Source of the DNA: Haloarcula salina
GTDB taxonomy: Archaea > Halobacteriota > Halobacteria > Halobacteriales > Haloarculaceae
Direction of reading: 5' to 3'
NCBI RefSeq assembly: GCF_010119195.1
Contig: NZ_WRXL01000006.1
Span: forward strand, 124,001 to 188,000
DNA: 64,000 nt
Shown one piece after another: positions 50,381 through 58,056 of this stretch (positions are counted from its first letter, which is position 1; every line of letters begins with the position of its first letter). A model generated the notes under the pieces. That model searched no databases. It was not told the DNA's origin and was given only the letters and a program-made list of their open reading frames with translations. A program made the position numbers and the translations under genes.

Positions 50381-50464
50381 CGGCTCGTATTCGCCGGAGC
50401 GATCACACATACTCGATAAACCATGATAGATAGCGAGGGTTAAGAATCATTACATACCCGAATC

Positions 50465-50481
50465 GTTCTGCTCTAAAGAAC
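50465..50481. promoter_or_regulatory. Putative IclR operator, copy 2
   Basis: GTTCTGCTCTAAAGAAC. Read on the other strand it is GTTCTTTAGAGCAGAAC, differing from copy 1 at one base. It ends at the first base of CATATTTTT, which is placed 28-35 bp before the iclR ATG, so a bound protein would cover the BRE/TATA region. Confidence 0.65.
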
Positions 50482-50489
50482 ATATTTTT
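50482..50489 (+). promoter_or_regulatory. TATA-like element, proximal promoter of iclR
   Basis: ATATTTTT, 28-35 bp before the ATG at 50517, fits a leaderless or very short-leader transcript. Confidence 0.5.
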
Positions 50490-50516
50490 CACCCCGGAGC
50501 GTGTACCCGATTGGCA

Positions 50517-51284
50517 ATGACCGACGAACCACGATACGCGGTCGAGGCGACGGAGACGTCGCTCGCCGTCCTCGAAACGCTGGTCGACGCCGAGGGCACG
50601 GTAGGCGTGACGGCGCTGGCCGACCACGTCGGCGTCTCGAAGAGCGTCGCCCACAATCACCTCTCGACGCTCCGGGCGGCCGGCTACGTGATCAAGCGAG
50701 GTGAGCAGTACGACGCGTCGCTCCGAACGCTGACCCTGGGCGAACGGACGCGGGCGGGCATCGACGTCCACGACGCGGCGAAGCGGAAACTGGACAACCT
50801 CGCGGCGGCGACCGGGGAGACGACGACGCTGTTCGTCCTGGAAGAAGACGCCGGCGTCCCGGTGTACGTGGCCGAGGCCGACGACGGCTGGTCGCCCCCC
50901 TTCGTCGAGGGCGAGCGACTCCCGTTGCACGTGAACGCGCCCGGGAAGTCGATACTGTCGTCGCTGTCGGCCGACCGCATCGACGCGATTCTGGAGCGCA
51001 CCGACCTGATCGCGCCGACCGACGCGACGACGACGGATCCCGACGAACTCGTCCGGGAACTCCGGCGGATCCGGGACGACGGCATCGCGTTCTGCAGAGG
51101 AGAACAGTATGAGGGCGTCGTGGGCGTGGCCGCGCCGCTCCCCGAAATCGACGGGAGTCGGATCGCCGCACTGGGCGTCTGTGGCCCCGTCGACCGACTG
51201 AACGGCCGGTACCTCGAAGAGGACATCACCGGGCAGGTGCTCAGCACCACGAAGTCCGTCCAGGTCGACCTCACCGCGGACTGA
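50517..51284 (+). CDS. IclR family transcriptional regulator
   Basis: A 255-residue regulator. The N-terminal winged helix is AVEATETSLAVLETLVDAEGTVGVTALADHVGVSKSVAHNHLSTLRAAGYVIKRG, and the C-terminal effector domain has TTTLFVLEEDAGVPVYVAEAD, LPLHVNAPGKSILSSL, and AFCRGEQYEGVVGVAAPLPEIDGSRIAALGVCGPVDRL. The family senses small organic acids or sugars and binds palindromes of about 15-17 bp. The two 17-bp palindromes just upstream are the obvious target, so autoregulation is likely. It may also control the sugar genes from 38 to 50 kb. The start is the ATG at 50517; a TTG two codons earlier is not needed. Confidence 0.9.
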   Translation: MTDEPRYAVEATETSLAVLETLVDAEGTVGVTALADHVGVSKSVAHNHLSTLRAAGYVIKRGEQYDASLRTLTLGERTRAGIDVHDAAKRKLDNLAAATGETTTLFVLEEDAGVPVYVAEADDGWSPPFVEGERLPLHVNAPGKSILSSLSADRIDAILERTDLIAPTDATTTDPDELVRELRRIRDDGIAFCRGEQYEGVVGVAAPLPEIDGSRIAALGVCGPVDRLNGRYLEEDITGQVLSTTKSVQVDLTAD

Positions 51285-51501
51285 CGTGGCTAACGAACGT
51301 ACCACTGTTACCGGACGACGCGGGTGCGCACTCTACCGCTAACGCCCGTACGACTGTTATTTCCCGGGAACGGCGAGCCCGATACTGTCGCGTGGACAGC
51401 CGTCAATCGAAGAAGAATCTCCAATCGTGCCGGAGTAAAGACTCCGAATGGGGTCACCAGACACATCTGCGATTTTTACACAGATACTTCGCTATTGTAG
51501 T

Positions 51502-51537
51502 CTAGTTAAACACTAGTATCTAAATAATAGGCCTATT
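51502..51537. repeat. Two adjacent short palindromes in an AT-rich island
   Basis: CTAGT/ACTAG with a five-base spacer, then, nine bases later, the perfect 12-bp AATAGGCCTATT. Could be remnant ends of a mobile element or protein-binding sites. Confidence 0.35.
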
Positions 51538-51778
51538 TTCGAGATTTTTGGAAATAGAAATAAGAATACGGAATTGTATAGAGGTCAAGTCGAGACAGGA
51601 TCGGAATTGAGGGCGATTCTATAACCAATTTGTCAACCGGTAGGTCGAAAGAGAGATATCCGCGGTATCGAGGGCGTTTTCCGAGAGCGACCGATTCGGG
51701 CGAGCGAGCGAACCGGCCCCGGATTCCGACGCGGTCGTCCGCGTGAGCGCGTCACACCCGCATCCACGGTCCGAACCG

Positions 51779-51784
51779 CTTAAG
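51779..51784 (+). promoter_or_regulatory. TATA-like element of rpl15e
   Basis: CTTAAG predicts transcription start near 51808, about 100 nt before the rpl15e ATG. That leader contains the three hairpins listed separately. Confidence 0.4.
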
Positions 51785-51837
51785 AGTCCCAGCGGCGAAC
51801 GACGGAGTAACTCGCTGGACGACGGGCACCAGCGGGC

Positions 51838-51903
51838 ACCTGCGTGTGCAGGTCGGGATGTGAGTCGCCGGACGCGACTTGAACCACGCAACGCCCGTGG
51901 TGA
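51838..51903 (+). promoter_or_regulatory. Three tandem hairpins in the rpl15e leader, the last overlapping the ribosome-binding site
   Basis: Hairpin 1: ACCTGC-GTGT-GCAGGT (51838-51853). Hairpin 2: AGTCGC-CGGAC-GCGACT (51863-51879). Hairpin 3: ACCACG, a seven-base loop, CGTGGT (51883-51901). The Shine-Dalgarno-like GGTGA (51899-51903), six bases before the ATG, lies partly inside the right arm of hairpin 3. This is the geometry of an RNA element that could hide the ribosome-binding site. Confidence 0.5.
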
Positions 51904-51909
51904 ACACAC

Positions 51910-52500
51910 ATGGCACGAAGTGCATACTCCTACATTCGAGAGGCCTGGAAGAACCCGGGCGACGGACAGCTCGCAGAACTGCAGTGGCAGCGCCAGCAGG
52001 AATGGCGCGACGAGGGCGCGGTCGAGCGCATCGAGCGCCCGACGCGCCTCGACAAGGCCCGTTCGCAGGGCTACAAGGCGAAACAGGGCGTCGTCGTCGC
52101 TCGCGTCTCCGTCCGCAAGGGCGGCGCGCGCAAACGCCGGCACAAGGCCGGTCGGCGCTCCAAGCGCCAGGGCGTCACGCGCATCACCCGCCGGAAGGAC
52201 ATCCAGCGCGTCGCCGAGGAGCGCGCCTCCCGGACCTTCCCGAACCTCCGCGTCCTCAACAGCTACTCCGTCGGCCAGGACGGTCGCCAGAAGTGGCACG
52301 AGATCATCCTCATCGACCCGGAGCACCCCGCGATCCAGAACGACGACGACCTCAACTGGATCTGCGCCGACAATCAGGCCGACCGCGCCTTCCGCGGTCT
52401 GACCGGTGCCGGCCGCCGCAACCGCGGCCTCGGCACGAAGGGCAAGGGCGCAGAGAAGACCCGCCCGTCGCTGCGCAGTAACGGCGGCAAGGGCAAGTAA
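51910..52500 (+). CDS. rpl15e: 50S ribosomal protein L15e
   Basis: A 196-residue eukaryote/archaea-specific large-subunit protein. It begins MARSAYSYIREAWKNPGD and has the conserved RPTRLDKARSQGYKAKQGVVVARVSVRKGG, RRSKRQGVTRITRRKDIQ and NLRVLNSYSVGQDG segments and a basic, Gly-rich tail. It binds 23S rRNA in the subunit interior. It is preceded by an unusually structured leader. No other ribosomal gene is adjacent. Confidence 0.96.
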   Translation: MARSAYSYIREAWKNPGDGQLAELQWQRQQEWRDEGAVERIERPTRLDKARSQGYKAKQGVVVARVSVRKGGARKRRHKAGRRSKRQGVTRITRRKDIQRVAEERASRTFPNLRVLNSYSVGQDGRQKWHEIILIDPEHPAIQNDDDLNWICADNQADRAFRGLTGAGRRNRGLGTKGKGAEKTRPSLRSNGGKGK

Positions 52501-52638
52501 CGCCGACGCGGCCGTTTCTTCTCTCTCGACGCGTCCAGTCGCGACACGCTCAGTAGTGAGGAGTCGCCAGATGCTGTCGTCTTCAGCGCCTAAATCCAGC
52601 CAATTTTAATGGACGAATGAACTATTGTGTATAAAAAG

Positions 52639-52644
52639 TTTATA
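52639..52644 (+). promoter_or_regulatory. TATA-like element of the small gene at 52670
   Basis: TTTATA, 26-31 bp before the ATG, the canonical spacing for a leaderless haloarchaeal gene. Confidence 0.5.
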
Positions 52645-52669
52645 CGTTTGGGCGTTAAAATACCGTGTA

Positions 52670-52816
52670 ATGAGAAAGCCACAATTCAGACTACTGTTCG
52701 AAGACGTACGGAAATGGCTGGGCAAGAAGGTCCAGCGGTCCACGGGATCCGACGCGACCGGCGTCTCCGGCGACCAGTCCACCGCGAGGCGACTGTTCCC
52801 GCCGGGCGGACTCTGA
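52670..52816 (+). CDS. Small 48-residue protein, unknown function
   Basis: The start is MRKPQFRLLFEDVRKWLGKK and the remainder is a Ser/Thr/Gly/Asp-rich tail ending LFPPGGL. The first 20 residues would form a basic amphipathic helix; the rest looks unstructured. The TATA-like TTTATA at 52639-52644 has exact leaderless spacing to this ATG, which is the best argument that it is expressed. It converges on the blh gene. The start at 52670 is preferred to one 15 codons upstream because that one would precede the predicted transcript. Confidence 0.45.
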   Translation: MRKPQFRLLFEDVRKWLGKKVQRSTGSDATGVSGDQSTARRLFPPGGL

Positions 52817-52932
52817 TCGGTCGCCAGCGCGGATCGAGTCGGAACCGCTGACGCATTGTTTGTCGTCACGTCCGTCGAAACGACTGGCCGGCCAGTGTCG
52901 ACGACGCTCTGCTCCTGTGCGGTCCGGTCGGA

Positions 52933-53964
52933 CTACGCCCAGACGCCCTGCTCCCGATCCATCACCGTCACGACAACGACGTGCGGGAGCGTGACGACGG
53001 CGATGAACACCAGGTACAGCGCGACCCAGCCGGGGACGGTCGAGGGGGGGTCTGGAACGAGGACGAACAGGCCGCCGAGCAGCGCGAGCGAGGCGACGGT
53101 CAGGGGGAGCGCGTCGCGGGCGAAGCGGGCGAACGCTCTCGAGAGGTCGCGGTCACCGAGGGCAGCGGCGGCCGCGTCGTCGACGAGCAGGAGGCGGGCG
53201 ACGTGGCGCAGCGAGTGCCACAGGCAGAAGTAGACGCCGACGGCCAGAACCGGCGGGACGACGGCGAAGTACGCGAGCAGGCCCAGCGTCTCGGCGGCGT
53301 CGAGCGCCCACGGACGACGAGACTCGGCGCGGACGTACCCGAGCGCGAGCGTCGCCGCGACGAGCGCGCCGTAGGCGACGGCGAGAGCGGCCCGGGCGTC
53401 CGGCCGGAACGCCCACGCGAGGGCGGCGGCGTCGGCGGCGAACAGCGACACCAGATCGGTGGCGACGCGGCGGTACCACGCGGGGAACGCGAGCAGCGGG
53501 ACCAGCATCGGCAGGCCGCCGCGGACGAGCACGGTCCCGGCCCGCTGGGGGAGCGACCGGAGGTGGTCGGCGTCCGCCAGCGCGACGAGCGCGTACAGGT
53601 CGCCCTGCCCCCAGTGGAACCACGTCACTGCGATGAACAGGGCGAGCGACGCGGCGGGCGCGAGGAACCAGACGACCGCGTAGGCCCCGCCGACGACGGC
53701 GTAGAGCGCGACCACGCGACCGACGGCTCGCAGGTCCGGACGCTCGTCGCGCGTGCGCGCGACGGCGAAGTGGTCGACCGCGCCGTGGGGGAGGCCCAGC
53801 ACGACGACGCTGGCGACCAGCGGGACGTACTGCAGCGTCGGCGGGACCGAAACGCCCGCGAGGAACGGGACGACGAGCGCGGCGCTCGCGGCCCATCCGG
53901 GCGCGAGTGCGACCCGGGCGAGCGTCGCGCGGGCGGCGGCCGTCGCGTCGGTGGTCAGTGCCAT
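52933..53964 (-). CDS. blh: Brp/Blh family beta-carotene 15,15'-dioxygenase
   Basis: A 343-residue polytopic membrane enzyme that cleaves beta-carotene to two retinals, the chromophore of bacteriorhodopsin and its relatives. The four family metal-site motifs are visible: GLPHGAVDH (His60, His65), WFHWGQGD (His117), CLWHSLRHVARL (His250, His254) and TLPHVVVVTVMD near the C terminus. Eight or nine hydrophobic helices surround them. It is the last gene of crtB-crtY-blh and overlaps crtY by 10 bp. Either the brp or the blh paralogue name could apply. Confidence 0.92.
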   Translation of the reverse strand: MALTTDATAAARATLARVALAPGWAASAALVVPFLAGVSVPPTLQYVPLVASVVVLGLPHGAVDHFAVARTRDERPDLRAVGRVVALYAVVGGAYAVVWFLAPAASLALFIAVTWFHWGQGDLYALVALADADHLRSLPQRAGTVLVRGGLPMLVPLLAFPAWYRRVATDLVSLFAADAAALAWAFRPDARAALAVAYGALVAATLALGYVRAESRRPWALDAAETLGLLAYFAVVPPVLAVGVYFCLWHSLRHVARLLLVDDAAAAALGDRDLSRAFARFARDALPLTVASLALLGGLFVLVPDPPSTVPGWVALYLVFIAVVTLPHVVVVTVMDREQGVWA

Positions 53965-54680
53965 CTGTCGAGGAGCCAGACGTACAGGACGACGCCCTGG
54001 ACGACGAACAGCGACGTGCAGAAGAAGAACACCGCTTCCTCGACCGGCAGGCCGATCAGCGGGACGGCGTATCCGGTCGTGTACTGCCCCGAGAGCGTCC
54101 AGATTCCCAGTTCGAGCGCGATGCTATCGATGCCACAGAGGTACGCCGTGGGGACGAGCGTCGCCGCCGCCACGGTCCGCCGCTCGCCGGCGAGGAAGTG
54201 CCAGCCGAAGCCCCACTGGAGGGCGAGTATCGGCGCGCTCCAGGCCAGGAGCGACCCGAGATAGAGCCCGGCGTCGGCCCGCAGGAGCGCGAGACCGACC
54301 GCCGCGACCGCGCCGGCTGCGGCGAGGCCGACCAGCCGCGTCGGAAGCGGCGTGGCGAGCGGCCGGTCGGTGTCCACGCGAAACCGGGCGGTCCACAGCC
54401 CGACGCCGACGGTCTGGAAGACGAAGAAGAGGTACTCGCCGAGCGGAATCGACCAGTACCGAGCCAGCACCGTCCCCTCGCCGTACCACCAGACGCCGCG
54501 GCGGATGAGCGCGCCGTCCCACGGGATCGTATAGATGACGGCCAGTCCGGTCAGGAGCGCAGTCCCCGAGAGGACGGCCCGTCGGCTGCCGAGGCGGTAG
54601 GTCGCCGTCAGCGCCAGCGCCGCGAGTACCGGCGCGACGAACAGGGCGTGAAACTGGAGATACGAGAGCGGCGGCGTCAT
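53955..54680 (-). CDS. crtY: Lycopene beta-cyclase, fused CrtYc-CrtYd type
   Basis: A 241-residue membrane protein with two homologous halves of three helices each, the fused heterodimer-type cyclase that closes the beta-rings on lycopene. Signature residues include IYTIPWDGALIRRGVWWY (residues 49-66), YWSIPLGEYLFF (75-86) and, in the second half, GLPVEEAVFFF. It supplies beta-carotene to the Blh enzyme encoded next. It follows crtB after 43 bp. Confidence 0.9.
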   Translation of the reverse strand: MTPPLSYLQFHALFVAPVLAALALTATYRLGSRRAVLSGTALLTGLAVIYTIPWDGALIRRGVWWYGEGTVLARYWSIPLGEYLFFVFQTVGVGLWTARFRVDTDRPLATPLPTRLVGLAAAGAVAAVGLALLRADAGLYLGSLLAWSAPILALQWGFGWHFLAGERRTVAAATLVPTAYLCGIDSIALELGIWTLSGQYTTGYAVPLIGLPVEEAVFFFCTSLFVVQGVVLYVWLLDRWH

Positions 54681-54723
54681 CGTCGCGAGACGGGGCGGAG
54701 CGCTGTCCTGCTCGCGGACCGTG

Positions 54724-55695
54724 TCATCCGCGCCACGTCGGCTGGCCGTGGCCGTGGACTTCAGTCGGTCGCTCGCCGGGCCCGCGCTCGGAGACGGCGC
54801 TCACCGTGTAGAACGTCGCCTCCGGGTCACCGTTGCGCCGCCAGTGCCACCAGGTTCGGGCGAGCAGCCAGAGGCGGCGTCGACGGCTGAGCTCCGGCGT
54901 CTCGGTCAGCACGTCGTAGCCGCGGTCGCGGATGAGCCGGTGGTGTTCGGCGTACAGGACCGCCGCGAGCAGGACGCCGAACTGGCAGTCCTCCGGGAGG
55001 TATCGGATGCCGGCGACGCCCTCGCGGTACAGCTCTTCCGTGCGGGCCAGTTCCTCCTGCATCACCGCGCGGAACCCCTCGTCCAGCTCGGCGTCGGCCA
55101 GTTGCGCCTCGGTGACGCCGTGCTGGGAGAGCGTCTCCTGCGGGAGGTACACCCGGCCGTAGTCGTGGATGTCCTCGCGCACGTCGCGCAGGAAGTTCGA
55201 GAGTTGGAACGCCTCGGCCAGCGCCTCCGCGTGGGGCAGGGCCGCCTCCTTCTGGGGCGGGTCCATCACCTCGGTCATCATCGACCCGACGGCGACGGCC
55301 GACCCGGCCATGTACCCCCTGAGGTCCTCGAAGGTCTCGTAGCGGGCCTGCGCGATGTCCATCTCCATCGCGTCGATGAAGACGTTGATGGTGTCCTCGG
55401 AGATGTCGTGGCGCTCAGCGAGGTCCTGGAACGCCGCCATGACGGCCTCGTGGTCGGTGTCGGCGGGGTCGACGTTCCCGAGCGCGGCCTCGCGGATCAC
55501 TTCCAGTTGCTCGTGTTGAACCGTCGGCGGCGGCCCGTCCGTCCGGTCGACGACCTCGTCGGCCACCCGGAAGAAGGCGTACATGACGTACGTCGGGTGG
55601 CGGATCCGTTCCGGGAGCAGGCGGGTCGCGAGGTGGAACGTCCGTCCGGTCTCCTGCTGAATCGATTTGCTGGTCTGGATGTTGTCAGAGTGCAT
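54724..55695 (-). CDS. crtB: Phytoene synthase
   Basis: A 323-residue isoprenoid synthase that joins two geranylgeranyl diphosphates to phytoene. The two Asp-rich magnesium motifs are VADEVVD (Asp46, Asp50) and LRDVREDIHDYGRVYLP (Asp171, Asp175). RTFHLATRLLPERIR and YAFFRVADEV form the family N-terminal pattern. It is the first gene of the operon crtB-crtY-blh. The Bat-type gene lies 270 bp upstream on the same strand. The gap has no clear TATA at leaderless distance, so a longer leader or activator-dependent promoter is likely. Confidence 0.94.
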   Translation of the reverse strand: MHSDNIQTSKSIQQETGRTFHLATRLLPERIRHPTYVMYAFFRVADEVVDRTDGPPPTVQHEQLEVIREAALGNVDPADTDHEAVMAAFQDLAERHDISEDTINVFIDAMEMDIAQARYETFEDLRGYMAGSAVAVGSMMTEVMDPPQKEAALPHAEALAEAFQLSNFLRDVREDIHDYGRVYLPQETLSQHGVTEAQLADAELDEGFRAVMQEELARTEELYREGVAGIRYLPEDCQFGVLLAAVLYAEHHRLIRDRGYDVLTETPELSRRRRLWLLARTWWHWRRNGDPEATFYTVSAVSERGPGERPTEVHGHGQPTWRG

Positions 55696-55965
55696 TGAAA
55701 GCGGTCGAGCGGTCTCTCGATGCGCGGTGCGTCGACGGCGCTGTCCGAGTCGGGGACCGAGTGGGTGCTGTCGGACGTGGCGGTGCGCTCACGGGGGTCT
55801 GTGCCCCGCCGAAACGGCGGTCGAGAGCGGGACACGGGTACTTCGTCACTACCGTGAAATACGGCGGTCGTGGGGATAAGCAGACTACCAAATTGCTTCG
55901 GGGACGGCGACCGGACTCGGCGCGCGTCGGCGTCTCCCCACCGGTCAGCGGTCGACTGGGCACGC

Positions 55966-57546
55966 TCACCAGTTTTCGAACACCTCCTCCAGGAGTTTCC
56001 GCTCGCCCGCCCGGAGGTGCTGGTGGAACGTCGACGGGCAGATGTCCATCGACTCGGCCAGTTCCTCCCCGGACACGTCCCGCGGCCAGTCGAAGAAGCC
56101 GCCGAGGAATCCCTTCCGAAGCGCCGTGAGCTGTCGGTCGGTCAGTCGCTCCTCGACGGTCGCGATGAACGCCTGCCGGGAGACCGGCGGCTCGTCGAGC
56201 TCCTGGACCGAGAGCAGTTCCGTCTCGGGGTAGCGGTCCCGGACCTGTTCGACCACGGCCCGGGTCTCCGTCGTCGCCGGGAGCGTGACCGTCACCGTCG
56301 CCGCGCCCGGTTCGACGACGATTCGCTTCGTCTGCGCGCCGCGGTCGGCGACGGTCGAGACGACCGGCGGGTCGTCCACCGCGAACTCGAACAGGGCGGT
56401 CCCGTCGGCCGTCGAGACGTGCGAGACGCCCGAGACCTGCGGGTGGTCGGCGGCCACGGCGCAGACGGCGGAGGGGTCGTCCGTCTCGACGAGGAAGAAC
56501 ATCACCGTCGCCTCGCCGTCGGGGACGCTCCCGCCGTACTCCATGGAACAGCCGAGTTCGCTCGCGACCGCGATGTAGAACACCTCGGGGTCGGTGATGC
56601 GCAACTGCAGTTCGGTGACGTTGTCGGCGGTCAGCAGCCGACTGGTCTCGCGGGCGTCGATGGCCGCCGCCGCCGCCCGGCCGATGGTCCGGAGGACCAC
56701 CTGCTCGCGAGGGTCGAACGCATCATCGCCGTCGGCGTAGACGGTGAGCACGCCGTACAGCGAGTCCCCGGAGACCAGCGGCACGGCGGCGACCGAACTC
56801 ACGTCGGCCCCGGCGAACCGCTCGTGGCGCCCGTCGAGGTCGACGGCGGCCACCTGGAGTTCCTCGGTCCGGGCGGCCGCCGCGACGGGATCGTCGGCGT
56901 CGAGCGGGATCGACGGCGGGTCGTCGCGGTCGGCCGAGAGCGCTACCGGGACGAGGCTCTCGTCGCGGAGGTCGATGTCGGCCACCCAGGCGAACCGGTA
57001 GCCCTCGGTCGCCGCCAGTCGGTCGCAGACGGTCTGCTGGATCGACTCGCGGGAGTCCGCCGTCAGCACGTCGCCCAGCACGGCCCTGAGGAGGCCGTCG
57101 ACGCGGTCGACGAGGTGCTCGAGGTTCCGGCGCTCGGCGCGAAGCTCCTCGCTGCGGCGCTCGGCCGCGAGTTCGGCGAGCTTCCGTTGCGTGATGTCGA
57201 TGTGCGCGACGACCGCGCTCCCGGACTCGCTGTCGGACAGCGGCGCGACCCGCATCAGGAACCACTGCTTTTCATCGGGGGAGTGACACGGGTACTCCAT
57301 CGTGAACAGGTCCTCCTCGCCGTCGATGACCGACTCGATGCCCGCGACCGCCTTGCCGGCGTACTCGTCGGCGTCGACGTCGGTGGTCGCGAAGTAGTTC
57401 GTGCCCTCCATCTCGCCGTCGGCGTCGCCCGAGAACTCCCGCCAGGCGCGGTTCGTGAACACGATGGTCCCGTCCGCGTCGAGGACAGCGATGTTTATCG
57501 GCAACGTATCCAGTGTCGAGCGCGCGAGTGTCTCTGGTGGCTTCAT
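55966..57546 (-). CDS. bat: Bat-type regulator: PAS - GAF - Bat - HTH_10
   Basis: A 526-residue bacterio-opsin-activator-type protein. Residues 1-115 are a PAS domain (INIAVLDADGTIVFTNRAWREFSGDADG). A coiled coil spans about 118-150 (RKLAELAAERRSEELRAERRNLEHLVDRV). A GAF domain covers about 145-310 (CDRLAATEGYRFAWVADIDL...PLVSGDSLYGVLTVYAD). A beta-rich Bat domain covers about 320-460, and the HTH_10 domain is at 465-520 (LTDRQLTALRKGFLGGFFDWPRDVSGEELAESMDICPSTFHQHLRAGERKLLEEVF). In Halobacterium, Bat activates bop, brp and crtB1 when light is high or oxygen low. Its position upstream of crtB-crtY-blh makes the same role very likely. Confidence 0.88.
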   Translation of the reverse strand: MKPPETLARSTLDTLPINIAVLDADGTIVFTNRAWREFSGDADGEMEGTNYFATTDVDADEYAGKAVAGIESVIDGEEDLFTMEYPCHSPDEKQWFLMRVAPLSDSESGSAVVAHIDITQRKLAELAAERRSEELRAERRNLEHLVDRVDGLLRAVLGDVLTADSRESIQQTVCDRLAATEGYRFAWVADIDLRDESLVPVALSADRDDPPSIPLDADDPVAAAARTEELQVAAVDLDGRHERFAGADVSSVAAVPLVSGDSLYGVLTVYADGDDAFDPREQVVLRTIGRAAAAAIDARETSRLLTADNVTELQLRITDPEVFYIAVASELGCSMEYGGSVPDGEATVMFFLVETDDPSAVCAVAADHPQVSGVSHVSTADGTALFEFAVDDPPVVSTVADRGAQTKRIVVEPGAATVTVTLPATTETRAVVEQVRDRYPETELLSVQELDEPPVSRQAFIATVEERLTDRQLTALRKGFLGGFFDWPRDVSGEELAESMDICPSTFHQHLRAGERKLLEEVFENW

Positions 57547-57731
57547 TCGGTGTCCCCGGCTCCGAGTAGCCGATACCCCCTCTAGTGGCGGCCGGTGAAT
57601 AAACGTGTGGCCCGATGCGGGGGCGATCAGAGCGCGCTGGCGGGAGCGGCATACCCGGCTGGCTGGAGCAGCGCAGCCGAACTGTTGCCTCTGCGAAAAA
57701 CTCTATACACTGTCAGGCGTTACCAGCGGGT

Positions 57732-58016
57732 ATGTTCGGGTCCCGGAACGCCCGGGAGCGCTCGGTCACCTGCATCGCCTGCGGTGACTCGGTCGCCCGG
57801 TCGGACGCCCGCGAGTACGACAAGCACGGCGACCGGTGGGACCGGCGGGACAAGGAGTTCGAGCACCTCTGCAAACCCTGTTTCGCGGATTTGTGTCGCC
57901 AGCCCCGCGAGGGACTCGAGACCACGCTCGACGCGGCCGGGGCCGGCGAGGCCGATCGCGAGACGTTCCTCCGTCGGTTCCGGGAGCTCTCCGAGGGCGA
58001 CAGTTCGGTGGAGTGA
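57732..58016 (+). CDS. Small zinc-binding protein (possibly DUF7562)
   Basis: A 94-residue protein with VTCIACGDSVARSDAREYDKHGDRWDRRDKEFEHLCKPCFADLC, so one CxxC pair near residue 14 and a second CxxC further on, as in a treble-clef or zinc-knuckle fold. The ends are charged and flexible. I recall haloarchaeal relatives of unknown function. It starts at ATG 57732 because upstream codons contain no family-like sequence. The RNB ribonuclease gene follows after 40 bp, so the two may be co-transcribed. Confidence 0.68.
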   Translation: MFGSRNARERSVTCIACGDSVARSDAREYDKHGDRWDRRDKEFEHLCKPCFADLCRQPREGLETTLDAAGAGEADRETFLRRFRELSEGDSSVE

Positions 58017-58056
58017 CCCCGACAGTCCTAACTACACCCTGTTCGTACCCGGCTAC

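Larger units (their letters stand above)
51285..51909. other. 625-bp intergenic region with AT-rich island and rpl15e leader
   Basis: The stretch 51470-51660 is much AT-richer than its surroundings and contains two palindromes: CTAGT-TAAAC-ACTAG (51502-51516) and the perfect AATAGGCCTATT (51526-51537). No open frame with protein-like features was found. The right end carries the rpl15e promoter and a leader with three consecutive hairpins. Confidence 0.5.

Noticed and set aside
51285-51909. Possible tRNA or stable RNA gene upstream of rpl15e
   Set aside because: The three hairpins do not form a cloverleaf, there is no T-loop GGTTCRANNC sequence or acceptor-stem pairing; a leader structure explains them better.
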